NCBI RefSeq assembly: GCF_001677335.1
Contig: NZ_LZYB01000001.1
Coordinates: 496,001 to 560,000 of the forward strand
From: Erythrobacter dokdonensis DSW-74
GTDB taxonomy: Bacteria > Pseudomonadota > Alphaproteobacteria > Sphingomonadales > Sphingomonadaceae
Length of the DNA: 64,000 bases
Reading direction: 5' to 3'
Below are positions 16,899 to 24,947 of the stretch, one piece after another. Within the stretch, counting starts at the first letter, position 1. Every line of letters starts with the position of its first letter. The position numbers and the translations under genes were made by a program. The notes beneath the pieces were generated by a model that searched no databases, was not told the DNA's origin, and was given only the letters and a program-made list of their open reading frames with translations.

Positions 16899-17957
16899 GC
16901 TTGCGGGAAGCGCGATCGTCACCACCCCGTCGCCCTTTTCGACCGGCGGCCCGGTGATGCCGTAAAGCGCGTAGCCATCGACAGGCGAATGCAGCCGCTC
17001 CACTTCCTTGCCGGAATAGTCGCGAATGATGCCGACAAGCTCGCCCTTGGCCAGAGGGCGCGGGCGCGGGTCTGCCGGGTGATAGACTCCGGTATGGCTG
17101 GCGCTCAGCCCTGTGGTCCCTTCGAACAGGCGCAGCGGCGCGGGCATTGCTGCGATGGGTCTGTCGCTCATGCCGAGGATGGAAAGCGCGTTCTCGACTC
17201 CGGCCACGATCGCTGCGACATGCGCTACCTCGCGGCTGCCGTTCTGGCCGATCTCGACGAGGATGGTGGGCTTGCCCATCGCCACGCCCTGCCGGTTGAG
17301 CGAGCGCCCGCTATCGATCTGGGCCTGTGTTTCCATGGAATAGCGCACGATGTTGGGGAAGCCGAAGCCCCGCGCAACCTCCAGTGCCAAGGGAAAATCG
17401 GTGGCGAGCGGTCCGCCATAGGCACCAATGAAAGCGTCGAGAAACTCCGCCCCGTCGCCGCTGTGCACATCCATCAGGAAATCGCTTCGCGCGACGACTT
17501 CGCGCGCGATCAGATCGGCGATCCGCTCGGTCTGGGTGCCTTGCGGATTGCCGGGAAATACGCGGTTGAGGTTCTTGCGATCCACCGGATTGACGTTGGG
17601 CGAGCGTCCTTCGAAGCCGTTGATATTGGCCACGCGCACGATCACCAGCGTGCCGGAAAGCGTCGCCGGATCGACCCGCTCGGCGAGCCGTTCGGCGGCG
17701 AGGATCGATGCGAACTCAAAGCCGTGAACGCCCGCCACCATCGCCAGAACCTTGCCCGGCCGCGTGCCGTGGATCACCGTCACCGGCATGAAGGTCGCCC
17801 CGTCGCTCCCCTCCGGCACCTCGATGCTGAAATCCTTACGGGCGCCGGGGACGATGGTTTCGCCGGCGATCGTGAAGTCCTTCGCTTGCTCCGCCAGCAC
17901 GGCGCTAGGCAGTAGCGTCAGCAAAAGGCTAGCGAGCAGGAGGCGGAGCAAAGTCAT
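16890..17957 (-). CDS. Secreted M14-type metallohydrolase (succinylglutamate desuccinylase/aspartoacylase-like)
   Basis: 355 aa with a signal peptide (LLRLLLASLLLTLLPSAVLA, cleavage before EQAK), so periplasmic. Zinc motif in GVHGFEFAS (HxxE) and the third ligand in LMDVHSGDG; VNPVDRKNLNRVFPG carries the substrate-binding Arg block, and ILVEIGQNG the likely catalytic Glu. These are the AstE/AspA branch of M14, which deacylates amino acids or trims amide-linked groups. Its ATG overlaps the stop of the upstream permease by 4 bp (ATGA), so it is translationally coupled to a TonB receptor-ABC transporter operon. Probably processes the molecule handled by that system. Confidence 0.8.
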   Translation of the reverse strand: MTLLRLLLASLLLTLLPSAVLAEQAKDFTIAGETIVPGARKDFSIEVPEGSDGATFMPVTVIHGTRPGKVLAMVAGVHGFEFASILAAERLAERVDPATLSGTLVIVRVANINGFEGRSPNVNPVDRKNLNRVFPGNPQGTQTERIADLIAREVVARSDFLMDVHSGDGAEFLDAFIGAYGGPLATDFPLALEVARGFGFPNIVRYSMETQAQIDSGRSLNRQGVAMGKPTILVEIGQNGSREVAHVAAIVAGVENALSILGMSDRPIAAMPAPLRLFEGTTGLSASHTGVYHPADPRPRPLAKGELVGIIRDYSGKEVERLHSPVDGYALYGITGPPVEKGDGVVTIALPASGF

Positions 17958-19201
17958 TCGGCAGCCTCATAGCGGGGCAGGTCGTTGAACACCGCAGGAT
18001 CATAGGGAGGATCGCGGAAGAACAGCGGATAGTGGAAGGCCCGTAGCTCGTCGTGGAAGGCGCGCACACGGTCCTCGTAGGCGATCATCGCCCGCATGTC
18101 GGTATGCGCCAGCCGCTCGAACCCGCGCTCGACAAGCGCGGCGGGCGACAGGAAAGCTGCCAGGCCCGCCGCCCGGTCGCGCGCCAGACGCCCCTCGCGA
18201 TAGGCGCGCGCGATCGGCTCGGCCCGCATGTCCCCGACCTGCTGGAAGGCGTAATACCACTTCCATTCGAACGGCTTTTCGACGGTGCCTAGCGGTTCCC
18301 ATTCTGGATGGCGGGCGAGGAACGGCGCCATCGTCTCCTCCTTGGGCAAGTCCCAGGCGTCGTTCACCGCCTCGCGCTGGAGCATCAGGATTTCCGCCCC
18401 GTCGGGCACAGGCGTCGCCGCCTCGATCGCCGCGCGCGAGACTGAAGGAACGAGTAGGGCCAGCGTCAGCCAGATGCCCACCAGTGCCGTAAGCAGCACG
18501 GGTGGACTCGCGCGCAGCCGTCCGATGCCCTCGACGATCAGCCACCAGACGAGCAGCGCGCCGATAACCAGCGCGCTGGCCGCGAGCACCGTTGCAAGTC
18601 CTGCGGATTCCAGTGCCGCTCCAATCCAGAAGGGCAGCAGCAGCGCAAGCACCAGACCCGCGAAGCGGACCCCGGCGCGCGGGAGCCACAGGCGGGACGG
18701 CTTGCCGGCGGTTGCCACCAGCAGATCGTGCCGGCCGGCGACACGCTCGCCGCCGCGCAGGTCGTGGAGCAGCAGGATCAGCAGCAGCGGTGCGACTGCG
18801 GCGGCGAGGAAGGCGAAGTCGAACCGCCCGATCAGGCCGAAATCTGCGTTCTTCGTGTCGGCCTCGTGGATCTGCCCTTCCAGCGCCAGCATCCGCACCC
18901 GGTGGAGCCAGGGAGCGGTGTCCCGCTGGCCCAATGCGGCGAAGGCGAAGTCCGACGGCGGCGCATAGGTGAGATGAAAGGCGGCATAGGCCGCGCCGCC
19001 CCAGTCGGACTGGCCTGCGATGGCATTGGCACGATCCTTCGAGTCCTCCTCCAGCAAGCTGGCGATGGTCGCACGTTGGTCGCGCACCTCGGCAATGCCG
19101 AAGCCGGTCGCCGCGGCCGAGAGCAGGAAGGCGAGGGCGATCCACAAAAGCGCGCCCCGGTCGCGGGCGAGAAAGCGCAACTCACGCAGGGTACCGCTCA
19201 T
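17954..19201 (-). CDS. ABC-2 type permease with large extracytoplasmic domain (DUF3526), second subunit
   Basis: 415 aa. Membrane helix near residue 18-38, a periplasmic loop of about 100 residues, then helices from about 125 (FDFAFLAAAVAPLLLILLLHDLRGGE) to 265. The segment after strand VLLTALVGIWLTLALLVPSV is again extracytoplasmic and rich in aromatic residues. The cytoplasmic DLRGGERVAGRHDLLVA corresponds to the ERE..G....LL coupling motif of ABC-2 permeases. Start 19201 overlaps the previous stop by ATGA. It pairs with the homologous permease upstream to form a heterodimer with the ATPase. Confidence 0.8.
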   Translation of the reverse strand: MSGTLRELRFLARDRGALLWIALAFLLSAAATGFGIAEVRDQRATIASLLEEDSKDRANAIAGQSDWGGAAYAAFHLTYAPPSDFAFAALGQRDTAPWLHRVRMLALEGQIHEADTKNADFGLIGRFDFAFLAAAVAPLLLILLLHDLRGGERVAGRHDLLVATAGKPSRLWLPRAGVRFAGLVLALLLPFWIGAALESAGLATVLAASALVIGALLVWWLIVEGIGRLRASPPVLLTALVGIWLTLALLVPSVSRAAIEAATPVPDGAEILMLQREAVNDAWDLPKEETMAPFLARHPEWEPLGTVEKPFEWKWYYAFQQVGDMRAEPIARAYREGRLARDRAAGLAAFLSPAALVERGFERLAHTDMRAMIAYEDRVRAFHDELRAFHYPLFFRDPPYDPAVFNDLPRYEAAE

Positions 19202-20634
19202 GGCCGCAGCCCCCGCGCGCCAGCGAAGATGACGCCGCCCAGCACGAGCAGCCAGCCGAGCATCAGTGCGAGCGGCAGCGCCGCGCGTGCCGCGCGCGCC
19301 TCGGCCGGATCGGGCGCGAAGCGGAAGGTGTCGAGAAGCCGCCACGAGGCCGCGTTGACGCGGGTGCGCTGCTCGGCTTCGGGATCGGAACTGCGCGCGG
19401 CATCATCGGCATAGGTCAGCGCGGTGGCGTGCAGGTCGTTGAGGCCCTGCACAAAGTCGAAGCGCAGCGCCTCACTCTCGCGCAGGAACCGGTGATGGGT
19501 CGCGAGGTCGGTGCCTGCCAGCGTGCGCGAAACCGCGCCCACCGCCAGTGTCGGTGAGGCGAGGCCGAACCACGTCACGATCCGCGACTGCGCCGCCTCG
19601 GCCTGCATCCGCCTTTCGGCATAGTCGTTCATCAGATCGGTGAGCTTCGTTTCCGAAAAGCCCGCGACCACGCCGCGCCAATTGATCGGCAGTTCCTCGA
19701 CGCTGGCAGCCTCGTATTGCTCGAGCACCTGCTTCTGCAGCGCATCGAAGGCGGGGTCTGCGGCATTGTGTCCGTCGCCCAGCTTGCGCTGCTCGGCGAG
19801 CATAACGAGGTCGCTCTCGATCTTGCCCGGCGCATCCACCCCGGCGCTGCCGGCATTGATGCCGATGCGCGGCACCACCAGCGCGATGAGCAGCCAGGCG
19901 AACACCAGCAGCCCCAGCGCAACGCTGCGCTGGCGCACCAGCAGCGAGACCGCGAGCACCAGCGCGCCCCACACGGCGAGGTAAAGCGCATAGCCTGCCA
20001 CCATGAGCGCAGCGGCCAGCGGCGCTTCGCCCATAGCCACGGAATAGGCGGCGAGCATCGCGAGGGGCAGCAGGAACAGCCCTGCCACGCCCGCCAGCGC
20101 CAGCGCCTTTCCACCCGCGATGGCGAGGCCCGACTGGCCCTGCGCCAGCATCACCGCCAGCGTGCCGCTCTCGCGTTCGCGCAGCACCATGCCGTGGCCG
20201 ATGATGATGAGCAGCAGCGGCAGGAGCAACTGGTAGAGATTGGCCGGGGTCAGCGCGGCGAAACCGCCGAGGTCGGCGCCCGCGCGCGTGTCGGCGAACA
20301 TCGCGGTGTTCTGTCGATGCCCTTCGAGGAAGATCGACTGCCCAGTCACAGCGTCCACGCCCGGATCGAAGGCTGCGAGCGGCGGGGGGGTGCGGAAGGC
20401 GTAGTGGCCGTAGTGGACCATGCGATGCGGATGGCGGTCAGGCTGGGCGAAAAAGGTTTCCTCCGCGCTCGCCTGCCGCGCAGCACGGGCGGAGGCCTCT
20501 TCGGACACGCGCAGGGCGGTCAGCACGCTGGTGGCCGCGACCAGCACGGCGACGATCAGCGCGGCGACCAGCACCACGCGCGAGCGCGCCCACAGCCGCC
20601 ATTCCTCGCGCGCAATGCGGGCAAGTGCGTTCAT
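19198..20634 (-). CDS. ABC-2 type permease with large extracytoplasmic domain (DUF3526), first subunit
   Basis: 478 aa. One helix at the N-terminus (VVLVAALIVAVLVAATSVL), a large extracytoplasmic loop of about 120 residues, a coupling motif VLRERESGTLAVMLAQG that is classical for ABC-2 exporters, a cluster of four helices, a second large soluble domain (about 290-430), and a last helix (LPLALMLGWLLVLGGVIF). This layout is that of NosY-like DUF3526 permeases. Start 20634 overlaps the ATPase stop by ATGA. Substrate unknown. Confidence 0.8.
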   Translation of the reverse strand: MNALARIAREEWRLWARSRVVLVAALIVAVLVAATSVLTALRVSEEASARAARQASAEETFFAQPDRHPHRMVHYGHYAFRTPPPLAAFDPGVDAVTGQSIFLEGHRQNTAMFADTRAGADLGGFAALTPANLYQLLLPLLLIIIGHGMVLRERESGTLAVMLAQGQSGLAIAGGKALALAGVAGLFLLPLAMLAAYSVAMGEAPLAAALMVAGYALYLAVWGALVLAVSLLVRQRSVALGLLVFAWLLIALVVPRIGINAGSAGVDAPGKIESDLVMLAEQRKLGDGHNAADPAFDALQKQVLEQYEAASVEELPINWRGVVAGFSETKLTDLMNDYAERRMQAEAAQSRIVTWFGLASPTLAVGAVSRTLAGTDLATHHRFLRESEALRFDFVQGLNDLHATALTYADDAARSSDPEAEQRTRVNAASWRLLDTFRFAPDPAEARAARAALPLALMLGWLLVLGGVIFAGARGLRP

Positions 20635-21350
20635 GCCGCTTCCCGCTCGGCGAAGGCGGCGTGGACGGTTTCGGTGTCGATGCGTCCGCCCGGGCCCGCC
20701 TCGAAGCTCCCGACCAGTCGTCCGCCGCGCAGCAGCCCCACGCGGTCGGCCACCTGACACGCGCCGTAAACGTCATGAGTCACCATCAGCACCGTGCGGC
20801 CTGCGCTGGCCAGCGCCTTCACCATTGCGTGAAACTCGTCGATGGCGACCGGATCGAGGCCTGATGTGGGCTCGTCAAGCAGCAGGATCGGCGTGTCGCG
20901 CAGCAGCGCGAGCGCGATCGCCGTCTTCTGGCGCATACCCTTGGAATAGGACTGCATACGCCGGGTGCGCGCCTCTTGCGGGAGCGCGACCTGATCAAGC
21001 GCCGCGTCCATCGCGGTCCGGCCTACCTTGCGCCCGGCAAGGTCGAGGAAATAACCGAGGTTCTCGTAGGCATCGAGATGGCCGTAGAGCGCGGCTGCCT
21101 CGGGCAGGTAGGCAATCTGCGTGCGCGCCGCTTCGACATTGCCTGCGACCGCCTGCCCACCGACCAGCACCTCGCCGCCGGAAGGGACGAGGAAGCCGAG
21201 AAAGGTCAGCAGGGTCGTGGACTTGCCCGCGCCGTTGCCGCCGAGCAGCGCATAGACCTCGCCCCGGGCGACCGCGAAGGACACATCGTTGAGCACCACG
21301 GTGCCGTCACGCACCAGCGAGAGCGAGCGGGCTTCGAGCGATGGCGTCAT
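20631..21350 (-). CDS. ABC transporter ATP-binding protein
   Basis: 239 aa nucleotide-binding domain: Walker A GGNGAGKST, Q-loop YLPEAAALYG, signature YSKGMRQK (LSGGQ variant common in ABC-2 exporters), Walker B ILLLDEPTSGLD, H-loop MVTHD. Start 21350 lies 20 bp after the TonB receptor stop. Powers the two coupled permeases. CcmA/NosF-type group. Confidence 0.9.
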   Translation of the reverse strand: MTPSLEARSLSLVRDGTVVLNDVSFAVARGEVYALLGGNGAGKSTTLLTFLGFLVPSGGEVLVGGQAVAGNVEAARTQIAYLPEAAALYGHLDAYENLGYFLDLAGRKVGRTAMDAALDQVALPQEARTRRMQSYSKGMRQKTAIALALLRDTPILLLDEPTSGLDPVAIDEFHAMVKALASAGRTVLMVTHDVYGACQVADRVGLLRGGRLVGSFEAGPGGRIDTETVHAAFAEREAA

Positions 21351-21370
21351 GGGAATACTCGTCCTGAAGG

Positions 21371-23524
21371 TCAGAAAGCGAAGCTGGCAGTGACGCGGGC
21401 GTTGCGCGGCATGCCCGGCTGGACCCAGAGCTGCGAGAAGGAATTGGCGAACCACTCAGTGTCGAACAGGTTGTCGATATCGAACCGCAGACGGATGCCA
21501 TCGGTCAGCTCGGCCTCGGCGAAGATGCGCGCAAGGGTGTAGTCCGGCAGTTCGAAGTCCGTGCCGACCTCGCCCAGTCGCTCGCCAACGTGCAGAACGC
21601 CGCCGCCGAAGCGGGCGTCCCGACCGGCGATCACGGTGGAATAGGCGAGCTGCACGTTGAGCGTGTGCTCCGGGATATTGAGCAGCCGGTCGCCCGCCTC
21701 GATCAGCTTGCCGAAATCGGGATCGGGAACGTCGTTCTCGACTTCGGCATCGACGTAGGCATAGGACACCCACAGATCGAGGCCGCCCACGATCTCGCCG
21801 TTGAAATCGAACTCGAAGCCGCGGCTGCGCGCCTCGCCGCCCGCGAGGGTGAAGCCGGCATTGGCCGGGTCGCCGACGAGGATGTTGCCCTGCTGGATCG
21901 CGAAGATACTGGCGGTCGCACTCATCCGGCCATCGGCGGTGGCATATTTCACGCCCGCCTCGACGCTCTCCGACTGATTGGGATCGAAGGGATTGCCGGC
22001 GAAATCCGCGCCCGACAGCGGACGGAAGTTCTCGCCATAGGTGGCGTAGAGCGAAAGTTCCGGCGTCGCCCGCCACACCGCGCCCACTTGCGGGCTGAAG
22101 CGCTGCTCGCCGGTGCGCGCGACGCTGCCGTTGGCGCGGTTGGTGAGGCGCTGATCGTAGTCGTCGTAGCGCCCGCCCACGCGCAGCTCGAAGCTGTCGG
22201 AAAGGCCGATCTGGTATTGTGCATAGACGCCGGTCGCCTTTTGCACCTCGACCCGGTCGGTGAGCGGGCTCAACGCAGGCAGCGGGAAGCGGCCATAGAC
22301 GGGATCGAAGATGTCGATCGCCTGCAATTGCTGCTCGGTGGGATTGCTGGCGAGCGACGGCGCGCGGGCGCGCAGGAACACCTGGTCGTTCTCGAAGCGG
22401 TCCGTGTCCGCCCCGATCAGCACGCGGTGGGTCACATCACCGGTGGTGAAATTGCCGGCGAGTTCGGCGCGTGCGACGAAATAGGTCGCGTCATAGTCGC
22501 GGAAGCGGCGCTGGCGGGTCAGCGTGCGCCCGTCGCGGAAAAGCTGCTGGCGGCTGCCGGTCAGTTCGGCCTCGGTCGAGGTCCCCTGTAGCGAGGTGTC
22601 GCGGTAGCCGATGCCGACGAGCGCGCTCCAGTTGTCCGAAAAATCGTGCTGGAGCTCGAGCTGGTGCCCGAGCACCTCGGCAATGTTCGGCCCTTCGCCG
22701 GGCTCGCCTAGGAAGCGGCTTTGCGGGATCAGGCCAAGCTCTCCGTTCACCGCCACCACGCCGCGGTCGAAGGGGATTTCCTGCCGCGCATATTCAAGTT
22801 CGTAGACGATCCGCGTCGCCTCGCCGAGCTTGACCGCGACAGAGGGCATGAAGCCGAACCTTTCGGTTTCGATCGTGTCGCGAAAGCTGCCCGCGTCCTC
22901 GTAAAAGCCGACGAAGCGCACCCCGACAGCATCGCCCAGCGTGGTCTGGAGATCGGCATCGGCCCGATAGGTGTCGAAGGAACCGGCCAGCAGGCGAACC
23001 TCGCCCGCGCTTTCAAAACGGGGTCGCTTGGTGACAAGGTTGATTGTCCCGCCCGGCTCGCCGCGCCCGAACAGCGCCGCGCGCGGACCCTTCAGCACCT
23101 CGACCGCCTCGATGCCGGACAGATCGCGCGGGCCTGCAAAGCCGCGTCCGGCATTGAAGCCGTTGACGAGGTAGTTGCTCGGCAGATTCTCGTCGCCGAC
23201 GAAGCCGCGCACGGCGAAGCTGTTCCAAAGCCCGCCAAAATTGTTCTGTCGCGCCACGGAAGCCGACAGGTCGAGCGCGGCATTGAGGTCGAGCGCGTTG
23301 ATGTCGCGCAGTTGCTGGGGCCCGATCACCTGCTCGGCCTGGGGTATCTCCAGTTCGTCGAAGTCGCCCCGATAGGCCGGGCGCGTGGCGGTGATAAGGA
23401 TGTCGCCTTCAGGCTCTGTAGCGGAGGCCGTCTCAGCGCCGCTTTCCGCGGAGGCAGGCGTTTGGATAACGAAAAGCGAAGCACCCGAAAGGGCCGCTGC
23501 GACTATGGCACGGTGGTTGGTCAT
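21371..23524 (-). CDS. TonB-dependent siderophore-type outer-membrane receptor
   Basis: 717 aa. Signal peptide to about residue 26 (PASAES), TonB-box-like region DILITATRPAY, plug domain with NSFAVRGF, NYLVNGFNAGRGF and EVLKGPRAALFGRGEPGGTINLVTK cut across the usual plug blocks, then a 22-strand barrel ending in ...VTASFAF with the terminal Phe needed for BAM recognition. The plug style is that of FhuE/FpvA-type ferric siderophore receptors. First gene of the operon with an ABC ATPase, two permeases and an M14 hydrolase. A Fur-like imperfect dyad lies at 23593-23609. Confidence 0.88.
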   Translation of the reverse strand: MTNHRAIVAAALSGASLFVIQTPASAESGAETASATEPEGDILITATRPAYRGDFDELEIPQAEQVIGPQQLRDINALDLNAALDLSASVARQNNFGGLWNSFAVRGFVGDENLPSNYLVNGFNAGRGFAGPRDLSGIEAVEVLKGPRAALFGRGEPGGTINLVTKRPRFESAGEVRLLAGSFDTYRADADLQTTLGDAVGVRFVGFYEDAGSFRDTIETERFGFMPSVAVKLGEATRIVYELEYARQEIPFDRGVVAVNGELGLIPQSRFLGEPGEGPNIAEVLGHQLELQHDFSDNWSALVGIGYRDTSLQGTSTEAELTGSRQQLFRDGRTLTRQRRFRDYDATYFVARAELAGNFTTGDVTHRVLIGADTDRFENDQVFLRARAPSLASNPTEQQLQAIDIFDPVYGRFPLPALSPLTDRVEVQKATGVYAQYQIGLSDSFELRVGGRYDDYDQRLTNRANGSVARTGEQRFSPQVGAVWRATPELSLYATYGENFRPLSGADFAGNPFDPNQSESVEAGVKYATADGRMSATASIFAIQQGNILVGDPANAGFTLAGGEARSRGFEFDFNGEIVGGLDLWVSYAYVDAEVENDVPDPDFGKLIEAGDRLLNIPEHTLNVQLAYSTVIAGRDARFGGGVLHVGERLGEVGTDFELPDYTLARIFAEAELTDGIRLRFDIDNLFDTEWFANSFSQLWVQPGMPRNARVTASFAF

Positions 23525-23906
23525 AAACGTTCCGGAAGAGAGAGGTGGAAGCGGGCAACGACTTTGCGCGACAAGCAAAAACGCAACCGGTTATGAAATA
23601 ATGTCTCATCGCTTATGGGGTGTCCGATCCTGTGTCAATGCTTCGCCTTTGGCGGCCGGTGCTGATGCCGGAGCAAGCCGAACTGAGGTATTGCCACAGT
23701 CGGACGAGGTGCTTTGCAGGGGCGATTGTTATTGCCGGCTCATCGACGGCAAGCGGCCTGGTTCGTGTTTCCGGTAAGAAAGTTTGCGCACATCTCTGCG
23801 CGGCCCCTCACTTCATCTCAGCGTCCGAGAAACGATTCAAAGGTCGCCGCCACACGGGCCGAGCAGGGTAATATCGGCTCCTCGCTGCCAACGAGGAGCC
23901 GACAGC
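23525..23906. other. Regulatory gap upstream of the TonB receptor, with hairpin near the recombinase
   Basis: 382 bp. ATGAAATAATGTCTCAT (23593-23609) is an imperfect dyad, about 70 bp before the receptor start, in the only AT-rich part; it could be a Fur or other iron-regulator site. The rest up to the hairpin at 23874 shows no gene. Confidence 0.4.
23874..23902 (-). terminator. Strong hairpin after the recombinase gene
   Basis: TCGGCTCCTCG (23874-23884) pairs perfectly with CGAGGAGCCGA (23892-23902), loop 7 nt, 4 bp after the recombinase stop. No T-tract follows on the minus strand. Could terminate transcription or be part of a recombinase site. Confidence 0.5.
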
Positions 23907-24539
23907 TCAGATTTCCGTGTTTTCTGCGATAGCAAGGGCATCCTCCACGTCGATGCCGAGATAGCGCACCGTATTTTCGATCTTACTGTGGCCGAGAAGA
24001 ATCTGGACGGCACGCAGATTCCCCGTTGCCCTGTAGATAATCGACGCTTTGGTTCGCCGAAGAGAATGAGTGCCGTATTCGCTCGGCATCAAGCCAATTC
24101 CGGTGACCCATTCATCGACAAGCCGCGCATATTGGCGGGTGCTAAGGTGCCGGTCGCGATTGACTCGGCTTGGAAAGACATAATCGTCCACCGTGCCACC
24201 ACGGCGCTCAAGCCATGCCAGAAGACTGGCCCGGGTATCCGGCAATATCTCGAACTGAACGGGACGGCTCGTCTTCTGCTGCATCACAAGCGCCCGCGCT
24301 CGTATTTGACTGCCACTTACGATGTCGCCGATCTTCATCCGCACAAGGTCGCAGCCCCGGAGCTTGCTATCGATTGCCAAGTCGAACAGCGCACGATCAC
24401 GCAATCGGCGGCGTTCGTTGAGAAGGAATCGGATCTCCCAGATCTGTTTCGGCTTGAGGGCACCCTTGGCACCAACACTCCTTCCAGCGTTCCAGGCCTG
24501 GCGGTTGATGGCGGTGTTCTTGGTGTCAGGTATCTCCAT
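23907..24539 (-). CDS. Small tyrosine recombinase (phage-integrase family)
   Basis: 210 aa, essentially only the catalytic domain. Catalytic set is complete: Arg in DSKLRGCDLVRMK, beta-hairpin Lys in VMQQKTSRPVQF, HSLRRTKAS (HxxR), GHSKIENTVRYLG (His and nucleophilic Tyr). The N-terminal arm/core-binding domain is reduced to about 30 residues. Such short stand-alone recombinases occur in several copies in alphaproteobacteria and may be domesticated. No cargo genes or direct-repeat att sites could be seen on either side. Convergent flank is a perfect hairpin. Confidence 0.85.
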   Translation of the reverse strand: MEIPDTKNTAINRQAWNAGRSVGAKGALKPKQIWEIRFLLNERRRLRDRALFDLAIDSKLRGCDLVRMKIGDIVSGSQIRARALVMQQKTSRPVQFEILPDTRASLLAWLERRGGTVDDYVFPSRVNRDRHLSTRQYARLVDEWVTGIGLMPSEYGTHSLRRTKASIIYRATGNLRAVQILLGHSKIENTVRYLGIDVEDALAIAENTEI

Positions 24540-24947
24540 GACTGTTCTCCTTTGACCACAATGGTCATCGGATGAATGTCTGTCCGCCCGAGAGTTGGAA
24601 ATACTGCCTCACCCAGAGGCCAGCTGCCGTTGTTTTCGGAGTCGGACCAAGCGCGCAAAATTTCTGGAATTGGTAGGATCCGGGCCGAAGCTGACTGACC
24701 GCTTTTGGCGTAACCGGACGTTCAATCTGGCGATCGGGAACGACTGGGTCTGGGGTCAGATTGCAGCTCCCGACCCCCATCCGGTCGTTCACAGCCGCCA
24801 AAATGGGCTTCCGGTTCCGCCAGGACACACCAAAAGGTTCTCCAAACCGGCATCGGTCCCGCTCGTGTCCGGGATCGGGTTGGAAGGTGAATTGGGGGCT
24901 CCTCCCTCCGGGCAGACATGCTTGGGACGCTGTGATAAAAAGTGGCG
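24540..24947. repeat. Gap with degenerate intergenic repeat
   Basis: 408 bp, no convincing gene. It contains GACCGCTTTTGGCG, ACCGGACGTTCAATC, GATCGGGAACGACTGGGTC and CAGCTCCCGACCCCCATCC, a style of sequence seen again in the gap at 29225-29345 (GGGGAACAACCG, CAGCTGCCGGCCCCAGAGCC, CGGTCATTCACGG). They look like decayed members of one intergenic repeat. Confidence 0.35.
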
